A stretch of 53,259 bases of DNA from NCBI GenBank assembly GCA_026397175.1, contig JAPLVK010000021.1, forward strand, positions 1 through 53,259, written 5' to 3'. The position numbers and the translations under genes were made by a program. Positions 38,301 to 48,191 of this stretch are shown one piece after another (within the stretch, counting starts at the first letter, position 1; the number at the start of each line of letters is the position of its first letter). A model generated the notes under the pieces. The model was not told the DNA's origin, searched no databases, and saw only the letters and a program-made list of their open reading frames with translations. This DNA comes from Candidatus Berkelbacteria bacterium (GTDB lineage: Bacteria > Patescibacteriota > UBA1384 > DTJR01).

Positions 38301-41300
38301 TTTTGGTGGTGTTGCGGCGACAAATATCATAGTTGTTAATTCAACAACTATAACTGCGACTACTCCGGCACATGCTGCTGGAGCAGTTGATGTGGTAGTA
38401 ACAAATCCGGATACCACCACGGGAACGCTAGCGGGTGGCTATACATACGAAGTGTCCGGTATCACCATCTCCGGCAGTTGCAAACAATCAAATGGTTCAA
38501 GTAATTGCGCTGATTCCGAGACGGTCAAAGTTGCGGTCAATGGTGTCTTGCAAGCCCAAACCGGCACAACTTCTTCCGGTAGTTGGAGCATCTCTGGCGT
38601 GACCACGCCAAGCAGTGGAAATATAATCGTTGTCTATATTGATGGTGTGGCGGCGGCAAACAAATCAACTGCCGTTGGCAAATATGACGGAAGCGGAGAC
38701 ATTAGCGGACTGACGCTTACCGAGGGATCGGTTACGCTTGGCTCCGGTGACAACCAATCAATTTCAAACTCCGATTATGGTTCATACGATTCAACTGACG
38801 ATTCCGATATTTTGTTCACTCTTTCCGGGACGACACTTTCGGTCCTCGGTAATTACAAAATTCTCTCATCAAACACTTACGCGCCGGATGGCAACACAAG
38901 CGTTTCCGGCAACTGGGTAAACGCCGGAACATTTACAAAAGGCAGTTCGACAATCACCTTTAATGGAACTGCCGCTCAATCGATCACTTCCGCCAGTTCG
39001 GCTTTTAATAACATCACTGTTTCAAATACCGCAGGCGAAGTTTCGCAAGCCGATGCGATGACAATTTCTGGAACGCTGACAACTAATTCCAGCACTATTT
39101 ATGACATAAACGGGCAGGATATTTCGCTCGTGACATTAACCAATAACGGAACATTTCGCTTGCAAGGCGGGGAAACAAATTTCACAATTACCAATAAAGA
39201 CACAACGCACGGAACGATTGAATATGACGGCGCCGGTACTTATACATCATTAAAATACGGCAACACTTACCAAAACCTGACGATTTCCGGCGCCGGGTCA
39301 TTTACCGAAGGCGCGAATACTACGGCCAACGGAAACTTTTCAATTTCCGCCGGATCGTATTCGACTGGAGCAAGCGGATACACATTAAATTGTGCCGGAC
39401 TTGCGATTTCCGGTGGAACTTTCACAATTCCAAATGCCAGCTTCGCGACTAAAGTGACGGCGACATCCTTTAATCAAACCGGTGGTGTGTTCTCGATTGG
39501 TGATTATGCTTACATTGACATCAACGGCGCATTTACCAAAACCACCGGAACAACAACTACCGGATCGCAATCCCGCTTCTACATTTCTGGCGACATTTCG
39601 ATCGCGGGAGCAAGTTTCGGTGGAAGTTCGACAAAAATTTATATGGACGGCAATACAAACTCGGCAATTATAACTGCGCCTACCGCAATTGCCGGAACGC
39701 TGGATTTCAATAAGGGTGCCACCTATACCGCGACGCTAAATACCGGCGTAACTATTGGCTCGATACTTGTTGAGGGCGGTCTTATCAACACCAATTCGCA
39801 AACAATTACCATGAATGTTGATTCCGGCACAATAAATGCCGCTGGCGCGACGATCAATAATTTAAAAATTTCCGCCAATCCGGTTTATGTCACATCAAAT
39901 GTCACGATTGACCAAACGCTTGTTGTCGACACTAGCAAATCGCTTTCTATTAATAGCGCTGCCGCAACGGTAACATTTGCTGATACGGCACGGCTGACAT
40001 TAAATGGTAATTTGGCGACGGTAAATACTACAGTTGGCACCTATCTATTCCAAGACGATGCCGCAACTTATATCCCGACTTCCGGCGGATCAATTTCGGG
40101 CAAAATAAAGCTTCAAGTGGTAACAAAAAATATCACCGTTCCGGCCCGAACATATCTCGGACGAGTTGAAATCAACAATGCCGGCGCGACAGATCGTACG
40201 GCGACACTCGGTTCTGCCGGCTCGCAGACGATTATAATCGGCGGAAGTATTTACGACAGCAGTTATGGCTCCGGACTTTTTGTTTCAGCCGACGGAAATG
40301 GAAATATGGCGGTTGACGGCTCGGCGAACAATCCGACCATGAATGTCACAACTTATGACGCAACCACCACAAACGGCGATATGGATTTCACCGGAACCGG
40401 TGCTGGAACGGAATCGATAACTGCCGGAAGCGGAAACTGGACCGTCAAGGGCGATATTGATCTAACCGCCGGAACTTTAACTGCCGGAAGCGGAACATTT
40501 ACCCTAAACGGAACCGGTGCAAATCAAACGCAGACAATCACTTCGGCCAGCCAATCGTTTAACAATTTAACTATTACCAATAATGCAACCGGCGGAATTA
40601 TTTTCGCCGATTCGGCAACGGTTGCCGGCACATTCACCGCTGCAACAGCTTCAACAAAACTGACTTTCCACGCCGGCTCGATTTATACTTTGGCGGCAAT
40701 CAACATCAATGGCCAAGCGTCTGGCACTAAAGTCGTAATGATTTCTTCATCAAACGGAAGCGCCTATCACTTTAATGTTGCCGCCGCGACGCCGACGGTA
40801 AGTTATTCAAACATTCGAGACGCCGATGCTTCCGGTGGCAGTTTGATTAACGCCTACAATGGCACGAACACAAATTCGACTGGAAACACCAATATTGTTT
40901 TCTCCGTTCCGGATGCCCCGACAATTGGGACGCCGACTCGCGGAAATGGGCAGGTATCAGTAACATTTACTCCGCCGGCATACGATGGCGGCGGGACAAT
41001 CACTGGCTATACCGTTACCTCAACTCCGGGAAGCAAAACCGGTACCGGGGCGGGAAGTCCGATTGTTGTAAGTGGTTTGACCAACGGGACGACCTATACT
41101 TTTACCGTCCATGCGACCAATGTTGCCGGTAATTCTTCTGAATCGTCGCCATCAAGCGAAGCAACGCCGGCAACTGTTCCCGGTGTGCCAACTGTTATTG
41201 TTGCCACTGCCGGCAACGCCCAAGCAACTATTTCATTTTCTGCTCCTGATACCGGTGGCTCGCCAATTACCGGCTACACCGCGACATCAACGCCGGGCGG

Positions 41301-44300
41301 TCTCACCGGCTCTAACATCACGAGTCCAATTACCGTTACTGGACTGACGAATGGCGTGGAATATACATTTAAGGTCTATGCCACCAATACCATTGGGAAT
41401 GGCAGCGAATCCAGCGCTTCAAATGCGGTGACACCGTCTTTGACTTTCAATATTTCCGGTTCTTGCAAACAATATGACGAATCAACCAACTGTGCTGATT
41501 CGGAAACGGTCAAGGTAGCAATAAATAGTAGTTTGCAAGCCCAAACCGGCACGACTTCATCCGGTGTTTGGACAATTTCCGGCGTCACAGCACCCAGCAC
41601 CGGCGACATCATTACGGTTTTTGCCGACGGCGCGACTGATGAACACGAAGCCAATGCTGTTGCTAAATATGACGGCTCGGGCGACACCAGCGGCATCGCG
41701 CTTTACGAGCGGCACCTGACAATCGGCTCGGCTGATAATCAGACCCTAACCAACGCCAATTTATCGCAATATGATAGCACGGTCTCCTCTGACGAAGACA
41801 TTTTCTTTGATGTTGACGGCTCAAATAATCTGACCATTCCTTACACCGGTACCAGCAGTTACTCCGATCAAAAATTGTTAGTCCTAGCAAATAATATCTA
41901 TCAACCTAGCGCTTCCGGGTCGGTAATATCAACTATCCCAAATTTGATAATTCCAACTTTAGCGACTTTAACTGCCAACGCGAATACAATTAATTTAACC
42001 GCCTCGACTTCACCGTTTTCCGTCGTCGGCACTTTTTCCGAAGGAACATCAACGATAAAATATACTGGATCTTCGGCAACTAATATCTCGGCAATTACTT
42101 ATTACAATTTATATCTCGACCATGCCGGTACCACTTTCACCGCTGCTGGTTCAATGACGGTCTCTGGAGTTTTGACCATTTATACTGGAACTTTTGATGC
42201 CGCCGATAAATCTATTATCTTATCAGGGTCTGGCACGCCGTTTGTTAAAACCGGAACCTTCACTCCTTCAACTTCGACCATTTTTTATGCCGGATCATCA
42301 GCCACAAATATTACCGGGACGGCTTATTACAATTTATATTTAAACCACGCCGGTACAACCTTTACCGCCGCTAATAATTTAACGGCGACAAATGTTCTGA
42401 CAGTTAATGCCGGCACTTTTGATGCAGCCACGAAGATCATTTCACTTACCGGTTCCGGTACGCCATTTGTTGTCACCGGAACATTCACGCCCTCAACTTC
42501 AACAATCAAATATTTAGCCCAGGACTCCACCAATGTTGCGCCAACGAATTACTATGATTTGGAGACATCGTCGGCTTCGGCCAGCTTCACCTATACCTTA
42601 AATAGCGGAACGCTAGCGGTTGCCCATGACTGGGTCGTTGGTAATGGGAATGAAGTGACGATCAACGCTAACACCAACGACCCAACGCTAACGGTTGGCA
42701 ATGATTTTACCATCAACGACTCCGCCATCTTTGTTGCTTCAAGTTCCGCCACATTCTCAATTGCCGGAAATTATGCTAACTCCGGAACTTTCACTCACTC
42801 GTCCGGCACGGTAACATTCAACAAGTCATCCGGCACGCAAACCGTTGACTCCGGCGGTACCGGAACCGGTCGCAACTTTAATAATCTAGTCAAGTCCGGT
42901 GTATCCACTTTGCAGTTAGCGTCGAACTCATTGCGAACCGTTGGAACTTTAGCTATCGGCGCAGACGCGACAGTCAATTTGAACAATTTGAATTTGACTG
43001 CAGTGACACTTGCAAATGACGGCACGCTAAAACTGTCCGGCAGCGAGACGGTTGCGATCACTTCGATGGATACCGATTCGGGAACGGTTGATTACACCGG
43101 CGCCGGCAATTACTTGTCGTTGGCGGCTGGCAATAGTTACTATGTATTAAAATTCTCCGGTTCCGGCTCTTGGAAGGCCGGCGCCGATCTAACTGCCGGC
43201 TCAATAAACATCGCTGCTGGCACATTTAATGCCGCTGATAAAACCATCACGATCTCTGGTTCCGGAACACCATTTACAATTACTGGTACATTTGTGCCGT
43301 CAACCTCGACAATTTCCTACACAGGAGCTGCCGACACCAATATCGTTCCGACAACCTACTATAATTTGCGTTTTGCCCCGTCGAGTGGCCCGCCGACTTA
43401 TTCGTTTTCCGGAAATACAACGGTTACCGGAGCGCTTTCTGACACGACTGCTGATTCAAAAGTAACTTTTCATGCCGGCTCGACTTACACGATTGCCAAC
43501 ATAAATCTTGCCGGAACTTCCGGTCATGCTGTTTTACTTCGCTCATCAACTTCTGGAAGCCAGTGGATATTTAATGTCGGTCAAGTCAACCCGACGGCAA
43601 CTTATGTCGATGTTAAAGACAGCAACGCCAGCGGTGGCAGTTTAATTGACGCTTCAACTGGCGGACTAAACTCCGGCAATAACAACAATTGGAAATTTGC
43701 TGTTGCTTCCGTTGCAATTAATCCAACATCGGTCACACTTTATCCTGCCGGGACAGCTCAATTTTCAGCTTATGCATTTGATTCAAATAGTGAGGAAATT
43801 TCCGGCGCATCGTTTACATGGGTGGTTTCATCCGGTGGATCAATCAGCAATGCCGGACTTTTGACTGCCGGCTCAACCCCCGGTACTTATTCTAACAAAA
43901 TTTCTGCCACGACTTCGGGAGTTGTTGGTTATACTTCGTTTATTATTCAAGCACAACCTCCCGAACCAACACCAACTCCAACTCCGACTCCAGCTCCAGC
44001 TTCAACTTCGACTCCAACATTCGAAGAAACAAGCAGTGATGAGGGTACGGGTAATTCTTCTGAAACAAACAACAGTCATTCAACTGCCGACAAGTCCGCA
44101 CCGATATCGGTAATTTCCGCACCATCAAAAATTACTATTGGAGAAACAGCCCAAATCAACGCGGCTGGATCTTCGGATAATGTTGGCATTGTTTCTTATA
44201 GTTGGAATTTTGGCGACTCAAATACTGGAAGCGGATTGCAAGTTAGTCATAAATACAGCCAAATCGGTCGGTATAATATTACACTGACGGTCTTAGATGC

Positions 44301-44802
44301 CGCCGGAAACCAAGCTATGTCATCGTCATTAATTGATGTTGTACCGCCGCCGCCAGAGCTGACAAAAATCACAACCAACGGAACACAGATTATTATTGAG
44401 GGCAAGGCCTGTCCACTTTGCGAAGTTATTATTACAATTTATTCTGATCCCTACACCATTAAAACAACTGCGGATAGCAACGGGTCATTCAAGGCGACAT
44501 TTGACTACAAGGAGGCCAACCTAGCTCCGGGTGAACACAAAATTGTTTTAGTTGCCCAGGAAGAAGTGGAAGGAAATCTCTCGATCGGCAATAACTCCGG
44601 GAAAATTGCCGTTGCAAGTGACGAAAAAAAATATGATGCAATTATTAATGTTTCCGATAACGGAAAGCTTGATGTCAAAGTTAAACAACTAGAAAGAAGT
44701 AATTTGATCTACAGAGTAATTGCTGGAGTTGTAACCGCAGTTCTTCTAATCATTGTCTTAATGTACTTGCGCAAGAGAAAATCTAAGCGCATGCCGATCT
44801 AG
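35371..44802 (+). CDS. Giant repeat-rich surface protein
   Basis: About 3,143 residues, the largest gene in the window. An N-terminal signal anchor (ATIFSLLSVVLIFASTTALVFVF) and a C-terminal membrane segment plus basic tail (LIYRVIAGVVTAVLLIIVLMYLRKRKSKR) tether it to the cell envelope. Approximate order: WVVSGAGNNDYNG modules; three copies of a SGxCKQ...NCADSETVKVAVN module (residues ~163, ~1030, ~2025); IPT/TIG (~700); a very glycine-rich domain (~768-967); many filamentous Ser/Thr/Gly beta repeats; two fibronectin type III domains (~1848-2020); a Ig-like domain; a PT-rich linker; a PKD domain (~2911-2994). Probably an adhesin or host-contact protein. The start is taken as TTG 35371 just after AAGGAGG; ATG 35401 is the alternative. 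Confidence 0.9.
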   Translation: MRGIFKKFRRMGSRLRLSSGIHRTGKRLTVSSRATIFSLLSVVLIFASTTALVFVFQQKPAMATTSWVVSGAGNNDYNGTYTESGTYGSNNKAAYTNGAKWLFNDREDMTGQDLWCLDSSKYNVMETGKGDCAYASYSTDLPGSWFNANSSEPAPTVSAPASGITISGTCKQYDEATNCADSETVKVAVNGTLQAQTGATSSGAWSIAGVTASSSGDVITVFVDVAADANEANAVTKYDGTGDITDINLFERHLSIGSADNQTITNANLSQYDNSVSSDEDIFFEVDANNDLTIPATSTQTATDQIIIIKASNTYQPDSSSSGNVTTPNLAIPTSATLTADGNTITLTASGTPFVKTGTFTAGTSTFKYTGAGNTTVAAATYNNLETSPSGSASLPSSVSVTGAGTSAYNGVYAPNGTYGGVTAYNYSSYWIYAPGSYWYMSQTLGGTGGDVAYYSNANCENPWTLTWNVNTGDNPAPTVAETSSASTYTFASGTTNVNGAYTNGDGTHAVNTTADTNDPTLNIDGAYTNSASTTFVASASAAFSVASDYTNNGIFTDSAGTLTLDGQGLQTITANGTDASHDFKNLTITNASAAGVSFADSATVTGTFTDTTASSKVTFHSTSTYAFNAISINGQAIGTRVTLTSSTGASAWNLNVTEASPVASNVSVKDSNANKDINATTGGYDATGNTHWLFPATAPTVSSIDPTSGSIAGGTSVTITGTNFVAGYSDGTGGTITHDGLYTVHTFTTSGTFIAPANISAEVLVVAGGGGGGGSRGAGGGAGGLIYNASYAITAGNKTVTVGNGGDGGADSGAHGGSGENSVFNDQTAIGGGYGAGAASTSGDNGGSGGGAVAGGSIGTGSQGSDGGTGAGPSHYGGGGGGGSGGVGADGSSSGSAEAAGGIGIAKTISGSSVTYAAGGAGGHNDIRDQVGATGGANTGNGGGGGQNLTVAGAGGAGGSGIIIVRYLTPSPNNVTFGGVAATNIIVVNSTTITATTPAHAAGAVDVVVTNPDTTTGTLAGGYTYEVSGITISGSCKQSNGSSNCADSETVKVAVNGVLQAQTGTTSSGSWSISGVTTPSSGNIIVVYIDGVAAANKSTAVGKYDGSGDISGLTLTEGSVTLGSGDNQSISNSDYGSYDSTDDSDILFTLSGTTLSVLGNYKILSSNTYAPDGNTSVSGNWVNAGTFTKGSSTITFNGTAAQSITSASSAFNNITVSNTAGEVSQADAMTISGTLTTNSSTIYDINGQDISLVTLTNNGTFRLQGGETNFTITNKDTTHGTIEYDGAGTYTSLKYGNTYQNLTISGAGSFTEGANTTANGNFSISAGSYSTGASGYTLNCAGLAISGGTFTIPNASFATKVTATSFNQTGGVFSIGDYAYIDINGAFTKTTGTTTTGSQSRFYISGDISIAGASFGGSSTKIYMDGNTNSAIITAPTAIAGTLDFNKGATYTATLNTGVTIGSILVEGGLINTNSQTITMNVDSGTINAAGATINNLKISANPVYVTSNVTIDQTLVVDTSKSLSINSAAATVTFADTARLTLNGNLATVNTTVGTYLFQDDAATYIPTSGGSISGKIKLQVVTKNITVPARTYLGRVEINNAGATDRTATLGSAGSQTIIIGGSIYDSSYGSGLFVSADGNGNMAVDGSANNPTMNVTTYDATTTNGDMDFTGTGAGTESITAGSGNWTVKGDIDLTAGTLTAGSGTFTLNGTGANQTQTITSASQSFNNLTITNNATGGIIFADSATVAGTFTAATASTKLTFHAGSIYTLAAININGQASGTKVVMISSSNGSAYHFNVAAATPTVSYSNIRDADASGGSLINAYNGTNTNSTGNTNIVFSVPDAPTIGTPTRGNGQVSVTFTPPAYDGGGTITGYTVTSTPGSKTGTGAGSPIVVSGLTNGTTYTFTVHATNVAGNSSESSPSSEATPATVPGVPTVIVATAGNAQATISFSAPDTGGSPITGYTATSTPGGLTGSNITSPITVTGLTNGVEYTFKVYATNTIGNGSESSASNAVTPSLTFNISGSCKQYDESTNCADSETVKVAINSSLQAQTGTTSSGVWTISGVTAPSTGDIITVFADGATDEHEANAVAKYDGSGDTSGIALYERHLTIGSADNQTLTNANLSQYDSTVSSDEDIFFDVDGSNNLTIPYTGTSSYSDQKLLVLANNIYQPSASGSVISTIPNLIIPTLATLTANANTINLTASTSPFSVVGTFSEGTSTIKYTGSSATNISAITYYNLYLDHAGTTFTAAGSMTVSGVLTIYTGTFDAADKSIILSGSGTPFVKTGTFTPSTSTIFYAGSSATNITGTAYYNLYLNHAGTTFTAANNLTATNVLTVNAGTFDAATKIISLTGSGTPFVVTGTFTPSTSTIKYLAQDSTNVAPTNYYDLETSSASASFTYTLNSGTLAVAHDWVVGNGNEVTINANTNDPTLTVGNDFTINDSAIFVASSSATFSIAGNYANSGTFTHSSGTVTFNKSSGTQTVDSGGTGTGRNFNNLVKSGVSTLQLASNSLRTVGTLAIGADATVNLNNLNLTAVTLANDGTLKLSGSETVAITSMDTDSGTVDYTGAGNYLSLAAGNSYYVLKFSGSGSWKAGADLTAGSINIAAGTFNAADKTITISGSGTPFTITGTFVPSTSTISYTGAADTNIVPTTYYNLRFAPSSGPPTYSFSGNTTVTGALSDTTADSKVTFHAGSTYTIANINLAGTSGHAVLLRSSTSGSQWIFNVGQVNPTATYVDVKDSNASGGSLIDASTGGLNSGNNNNWKFAVASVAINPTSVTLYPAGTAQFSAYAFDSNSEEISGASFTWVVSSGGSISNAGLLTAGSTPGTYSNKISATTSGVVGYTSFIIQAQPPEPTPTPTPTPAPASTSTPTFEETSSDEGTGNSSETNNSHSTADKSAPISVISAPSKITIGETAQINAAGSSDNVGIVSYSWNFGDSNTGSGLQVSHKYSQIGRYNITLTVLDAAGNQAMSSSLIDVVPPPPELTKITTNGTQIIIEGKACPLCEVIITIYSDPYTIKTTADSNGSFKATFDYKEANLAPGEHKIVLVAQEEVEGNLSIGNNSGKIAVASDEKKYDAIINVSDNGKLDVKVKQLERSNLIYRVIAGVVTAVLLIIVLMYLRKRKSKRMPI

Positions 44803-44831
44803 GTGACAGCGATACATAAATTTAAAGGGAA

Positions 44832-45389
44832 ATGAAAAAAATTACATTTATCTCTGGCAATAAAAATAAGGTTGAACGGGTTAGGGAATATCTACGGGGC
44901 ATCGAGGTGAGTCATAAAGATCTCGAGATTAACGAAATTCAATCGCTTGATTTAGAAAAAGTGGTGGAGCACAAAGCGCGACAGGCCTTTGAAATTGTCA
45001 AATCCCCTGTTTTAGTCGAAGATGTTTCGCTTGTCTATAGCGCATTTGGAAATCTCCCTGGACCGTTAATCAAATGGTTTCTTGCTGAACTTGGCAATGC
45101 CGGACTTTGCCGAATTTTGAATCATTATACAAAGGACAAAAATCGTGAGGCGGTTGCGGAGGTAAGCTTCGGATTTTTTGACGGCAAAAACTTTAAGTCA
45201 TTCGGTGCGCAAGTTAATGGTCGCATCGCTCCATATCCAAAAGGCGAAAATGGCTTTGGCTGGGATCCGATTTTTATTCCGGAGGGCTCCGATAAAACTC
45301 TCGGTGAAACCGGATCAGGGGAAAAAGAAAAACTGTTTAGAGCCAAAGCCCTGCAGGACTTCGCGAGATTTTATCTGGACAAATCCTAA
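44832..45389 (+). CDS. rdgB: Non-canonical purine NTP pyrophosphatase (RdgB/HAM1)
   Basis: A 185-residue house-cleaning enzyme that hydrolyses dITP/XTP to monophosphates. It has the SGNKNKVERVREYL phosphate loop, the catalytic region VLVEDVSLVYSAFGNLPGPLIKWFL and GFGWDPIFIPEGSDKTLGE. The short length and the ISGNKNK start resemble the archaeal/eukaryotic HAM1 branch more than E. coli RdgB. The tRNA-Leu promoter overlaps its 3' end. Confidence 0.92.
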   Translation: MKKITFISGNKNKVERVREYLRGIEVSHKDLEINEIQSLDLEKVVEHKARQAFEIVKSPVLVEDVSLVYSAFGNLPGPLIKWFLAELGNAGLCRILNHYTKDKNREAVAEVSFGFFDGKNFKSFGAQVNGRIAPYPKGENGFGWDPIFIPEGSDKTLGETGSGEKEKLFRAKALQDFARFYLDKS

Positions 45390-45404
45390 GATCTAATCTA
45401 TAAT
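45376..45404 (+). promoter_or_regulatory. Promoter of tRNA-Leu
   Basis: TGGACA (45376-45381), a 17-bp spacer and a perfect TATAAT (45399-45404), ten bases before the tRNA. Confidence 0.75.
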
Positions 45405-45413
45405 TTCCTAAGT

Positions 45414-45500
45414 GCCCGAGTGGTGAAATTGGTATACACGCTAGGTTTAGGACCTAGTGAGCGTAAGCTTGTGTCGGTTCGAATCCGACCTCGGGCACCA
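45414..45500 (+). tRNA. tRNA-Leu (anticodon UAG), CCA encoded
   Basis: The acceptor stem GCCCGAG/CTCGGGC is perfect; the anticodon arm is CTAGG-TTTAGGA-CCTAG (anticodon TAG); there is a long class II variable arm (TGAGCGTAAGCTTGT); the T arm is GTCGG-TTCGAAT-CCGAC. The 3' end ACCA is encoded. Confidence 0.98.
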
Positions 45501-45597
45501 AATTTGCTCAAGACCACCCCTTTTGTTAAAATGAATTCATGAAAACGGCATTAAAATCGGAAAAGCTAGATATTGAAGTTGATGCTTTAAAATAAGT

Positions 45598-46392
45598 ATG
45601 AGAAAAAACATAAATCCTTGGACACAATTGAGCATTGAGTACGCCAGCCAGCGGAGTTATTTGGACGATCTATTTCAGGTATATCCAACAATTCCCGAAG
45701 GGATACGCGAACCTAACGGTGAACTCTGGAAGGGTGTAGAAAAGGCGTTTGCGAAGCGCGACAATGTTGCGCTTATGGAAAACCTTTTGAAACTCGATTT
45801 GTTTCCGATTAAAGATTCCTATGTCGCCTATCTGAAACGAGACAAAACTGCGTTAGAGCGAAATCCGGCAACATCTGCTCGACTATCCGGACGCTTGTAT
45901 GAAATGGGGCTTGATACGATTTTTGCTCGTTGTGCTGAACCGAAGGAAACAAACCGACAAATTGGGCCTCTTTTTAAACGCTGGCTTAATAAGAAAGCAT
46001 TGGGAGTTCAGCCAGTAAAACTCGATGAATTTTTGAAAGCGAAAGGAAACGCTGTCTTGGACGCCAGTGATGCGGAAATGATGGCTTTTGCTCGCAAGCA
46101 CCTGAACTACAAACACAATAAGGGATTGGACTTTATCGGTCGCTTTAACGGAAAATATGTTATCGGTGAGGCAAAATTTCTAACCGACTTTGGCGGACAC
46201 CAAAACGCACAATTCAACGATGCTATTGCAACAGTAAAAGCAAAAGGTGTGGAAGCGATAACTGTCGCAATTCTTGATGGTGTTCTCTATATTGAGGGTA
46301 AAAACAAAATGTATAAAGATATTACAGGCAAGCTCAAAAAAGAAAATATTATGAGTGCACTTGTTCTGCGCGAATTTCTCTATCAAATATAA
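45598..46392 (+). CDS. Type II restriction endonuclease
   Basis: A 264-residue protein that directly precedes a DNA methyltransferase gene (5-bp gap). A PD-(D/E)xK core is visible: Asp178 in GLDFIGRFNGKYVIGEAKFLTDFGG and Glu191-Ala-Lys193, followed by HQNAQFNDAI. The N-terminal half is helical. It may belong to the Tsp45I-like group, but I cannot confirm this or the recognition site. A tiny ORF of 18 codons (45539-45595) before it may be a remnant or leader. Confidence 0.85.
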   Translation: MRKNINPWTQLSIEYASQRSYLDDLFQVYPTIPEGIREPNGELWKGVEKAFAKRDNVALMENLLKLDLFPIKDSYVAYLKRDKTALERNPATSARLSGRLYEMGLDTIFARCAEPKETNRQIGPLFKRWLNKKALGVQPVKLDEFLKAKGNAVLDASDAEMMAFARKHLNYKHNKGLDFIGRFNGKYVIGEAKFLTDFGGHQNAQFNDAIATVKAKGVEAITVAILDGVLYIEGKNKMYKDITGKLKKENIMSALVLREFLYQI

Positions 46393-46397
46393 ATATT

Positions 46398-47567
46398 ATG
46401 TTTATAACTTATGACAATAAAAAACCCGAGAAAGATATTCTCGAAACCTCGAGAATCGAGTTAAATACAATCTCCGGCAAAGGGGCAAAAAATAAGCTCA
46501 TACACGCTAACAATCTTTCCACACTAAAAACTCTACTCGATGATTATGCGGGTAAAGTTGATTTGATTTATATTGATCCTCCTTTTGCAACAAACGAACA
46601 TTTCAAAATCAGCGAGGATCGGGCAAATACAATTAGTAGTAATGGTAACACAATCGCATACAGTGACATTTTAGTTGGAGCAGAATTTTTGGAATTTTTG
46701 CGCGAACGACTGATTTTTTTACGCGAACTTTTATCGAAGCGTGGCTCAATTTATCTTCATATTGACTACAAAATCGGACATTATGTAAAACTTATAATGG
46801 ACGAAGTTTTCGGGCGAGATATGTTCCGAAACGACATCGCTCGCATCAAGTGCAATCCAAAAAATTTTCAACGAAAGGCATATGGAAACATCAAGGACTT
46901 GATACTTTTTTATACTAAATCAGAGAATCCGACTTGGAATGAACCAAAAGTTCCATTTTCGGAAGAAGACGAAGAACGCTTATTTAAGAAAATTGATAAA
47001 GATGGGCGACAATATACAACAATCCCACTCCACGCACCTGGAGAAACTTCAAACGGCAATACTGGCAAAGAATGGCGCGGAGTAAAACCACCCAGGGGTC
47101 GCCATTGGCGAAGCGATCCGACTGCTTTGGAAGAGCTAGACAAACAGGGACTTATTGAGTGGTCGGCGAATGGAGTGCCACGCAAAAAAATCTTTCTTGA
47201 CGAAAGAGACGGAAAGAAAATGCAGGACATTTGGGAGTTCAAAGATCCTCAATATCCGAAATATCCAACGGAAAAAAGTTTGGACTTGTTGAAATTTATC
47301 GTGGAAGCTTCATCGAACGAGGGCAGTTTAGTACTCGATTGTTTTTGCGGTTCCGGCACAACGCTTGTTGCGGCACAATCACTCAATCGCAATTGGATAG
47401 GAATTGATAAATCAGAACACGCAATAAAAGTTGCGGGGAGAAGACTGCTTGCAATGCCGGCAAATCTTTTTTCGACAGTGAATTTTGAGTTTCTCTCAGA
47501 AATTACTAATCCCGAAAGTCAAGTTGAAAAATATACAGCAAAAACTTCCGTAGCATATAAAAGCTAA
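46398..47567 (+). CDS. Beta-class DNA methyltransferase (type II modification)
   Basis: A 389-residue amino-methyltransferase in beta order: catalytic motif IV DPPF (YIDPPFATNEHF, about residue 60) precedes the target-recognition insert, and the AdoMet-binding motif I (LDCFCGSGTTLVAAQSL, about residue 313) is near the C-terminus with NWIGIDKSEHA (motif II). DPPF allows N6-adenine or N4-cytosine methylation. It protects host DNA from the endonuclease upstream. Confidence 0.94.
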   Translation: MFITYDNKKPEKDILETSRIELNTISGKGAKNKLIHANNLSTLKTLLDDYAGKVDLIYIDPPFATNEHFKISEDRANTISSNGNTIAYSDILVGAEFLEFLRERLIFLRELLSKRGSIYLHIDYKIGHYVKLIMDEVFGRDMFRNDIARIKCNPKNFQRKAYGNIKDLILFYTKSENPTWNEPKVPFSEEDEERLFKKIDKDGRQYTTIPLHAPGETSNGNTGKEWRGVKPPRGRHWRSDPTALEELDKQGLIEWSANGVPRKKIFLDERDGKKMQDIWEFKDPQYPKYPTEKSLDLLKFIVEASSNEGSLVLDCFCGSGTTLVAAQSLNRNWIGIDKSEHAIKVAGRRLLAMPANLFSTVNFEFLSEITNPESQVEKYTAKTSVAYKS

Positions 47568-47589
47568 ACTTTTCCGCTAGAATAACATT

Positions 47590-48114
47590 ATGAGCGAAAA
47601 AACACCGATTCGTCCCTCCGAACAAGACATCAGGGTTTTTAGGCAAAGCCGATCACGGCTTTACACCGACCTTCTTTTTGTTGTCTTCGCATTTTTAGGA
47701 ATCGGAATTTTGTTTTCTTTATCCACACTTGTCCAGCCGTATATATGGTTTGTAATTTTGATTTTAGTTGTTTTGACCGCATTGGTCGGGTTCGGCGCTT
47801 TTCTAAATTGGTATTCCACTGTCTATAAAATTACAACTATCAGAATCGAATATAAATCCGGTATTATTTCCAAGGTCGAAGAAGAAATCTGCCTTGAAGA
47901 TATCCAGACCGTTGACGCCATCCAAAATTTTATCGGCCGATTTTTGGGTCATGGAGATATAAAAGTGGAAGCGGCGGGGCAGAATATCATCATTTTGAAA
48001 AATGTTCGCCACGCGCATAAAATTGCCCACGAAATCACTAATTTATCAATAAAATACAACAAAAATTCTAAGCCGGTTAACCAAGAAGACACCACTCCGT
48101 TTATGCAGGTCTGA
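47590..48114 (+). CDS. Membrane protein with bacterial PH domain
   Basis: A 174-residue protein with two membrane segments (LLFVVFAFLGIGILFSLSTL and YIWFVILILVVLTALVGFGAFL) followed by a YdbS-like PH domain: YKITTIRIEYKSGIISKVEEEICLEDIQTVDAIQNFIGRFLGHGDIKVEAAGQNIIILKNV. Function unknown; such proteins are common in membrane stress or anchoring roles. The tail is polar. Confidence 0.85.
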   Translation: MSEKTPIRPSEQDIRVFRQSRSRLYTDLLFVVFAFLGIGILFSLSTLVQPYIWFVILILVVLTALVGFGAFLNWYSTVYKITTIRIEYKSGIISKVEEEICLEDIQTVDAIQNFIGRFLGHGDIKVEAAGQNIIILKNVRHAHKIAHEITNLSIKYNKNSKPVNQEDTTPFMQV

Positions 48115-48191
48115 CAGAACTTTCGGGAAAATATCCTAAAACAATCAGCCAGACCTACTCAAAGATTTTCAAAAAATAATAGTCCTGTTCT

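Noticed and set aside
35371-44802. A second retroelement target
   Set aside because: The three repeated modules differ at all base types and not only at adenines, and no segment resembles the template repeat.
45539-45595. Tiny ORF of 18 codons before the restriction gene
   Set aside because: It is too short to support as a gene and no family is recognisable; a decayed remnant or leader peptide is possible.
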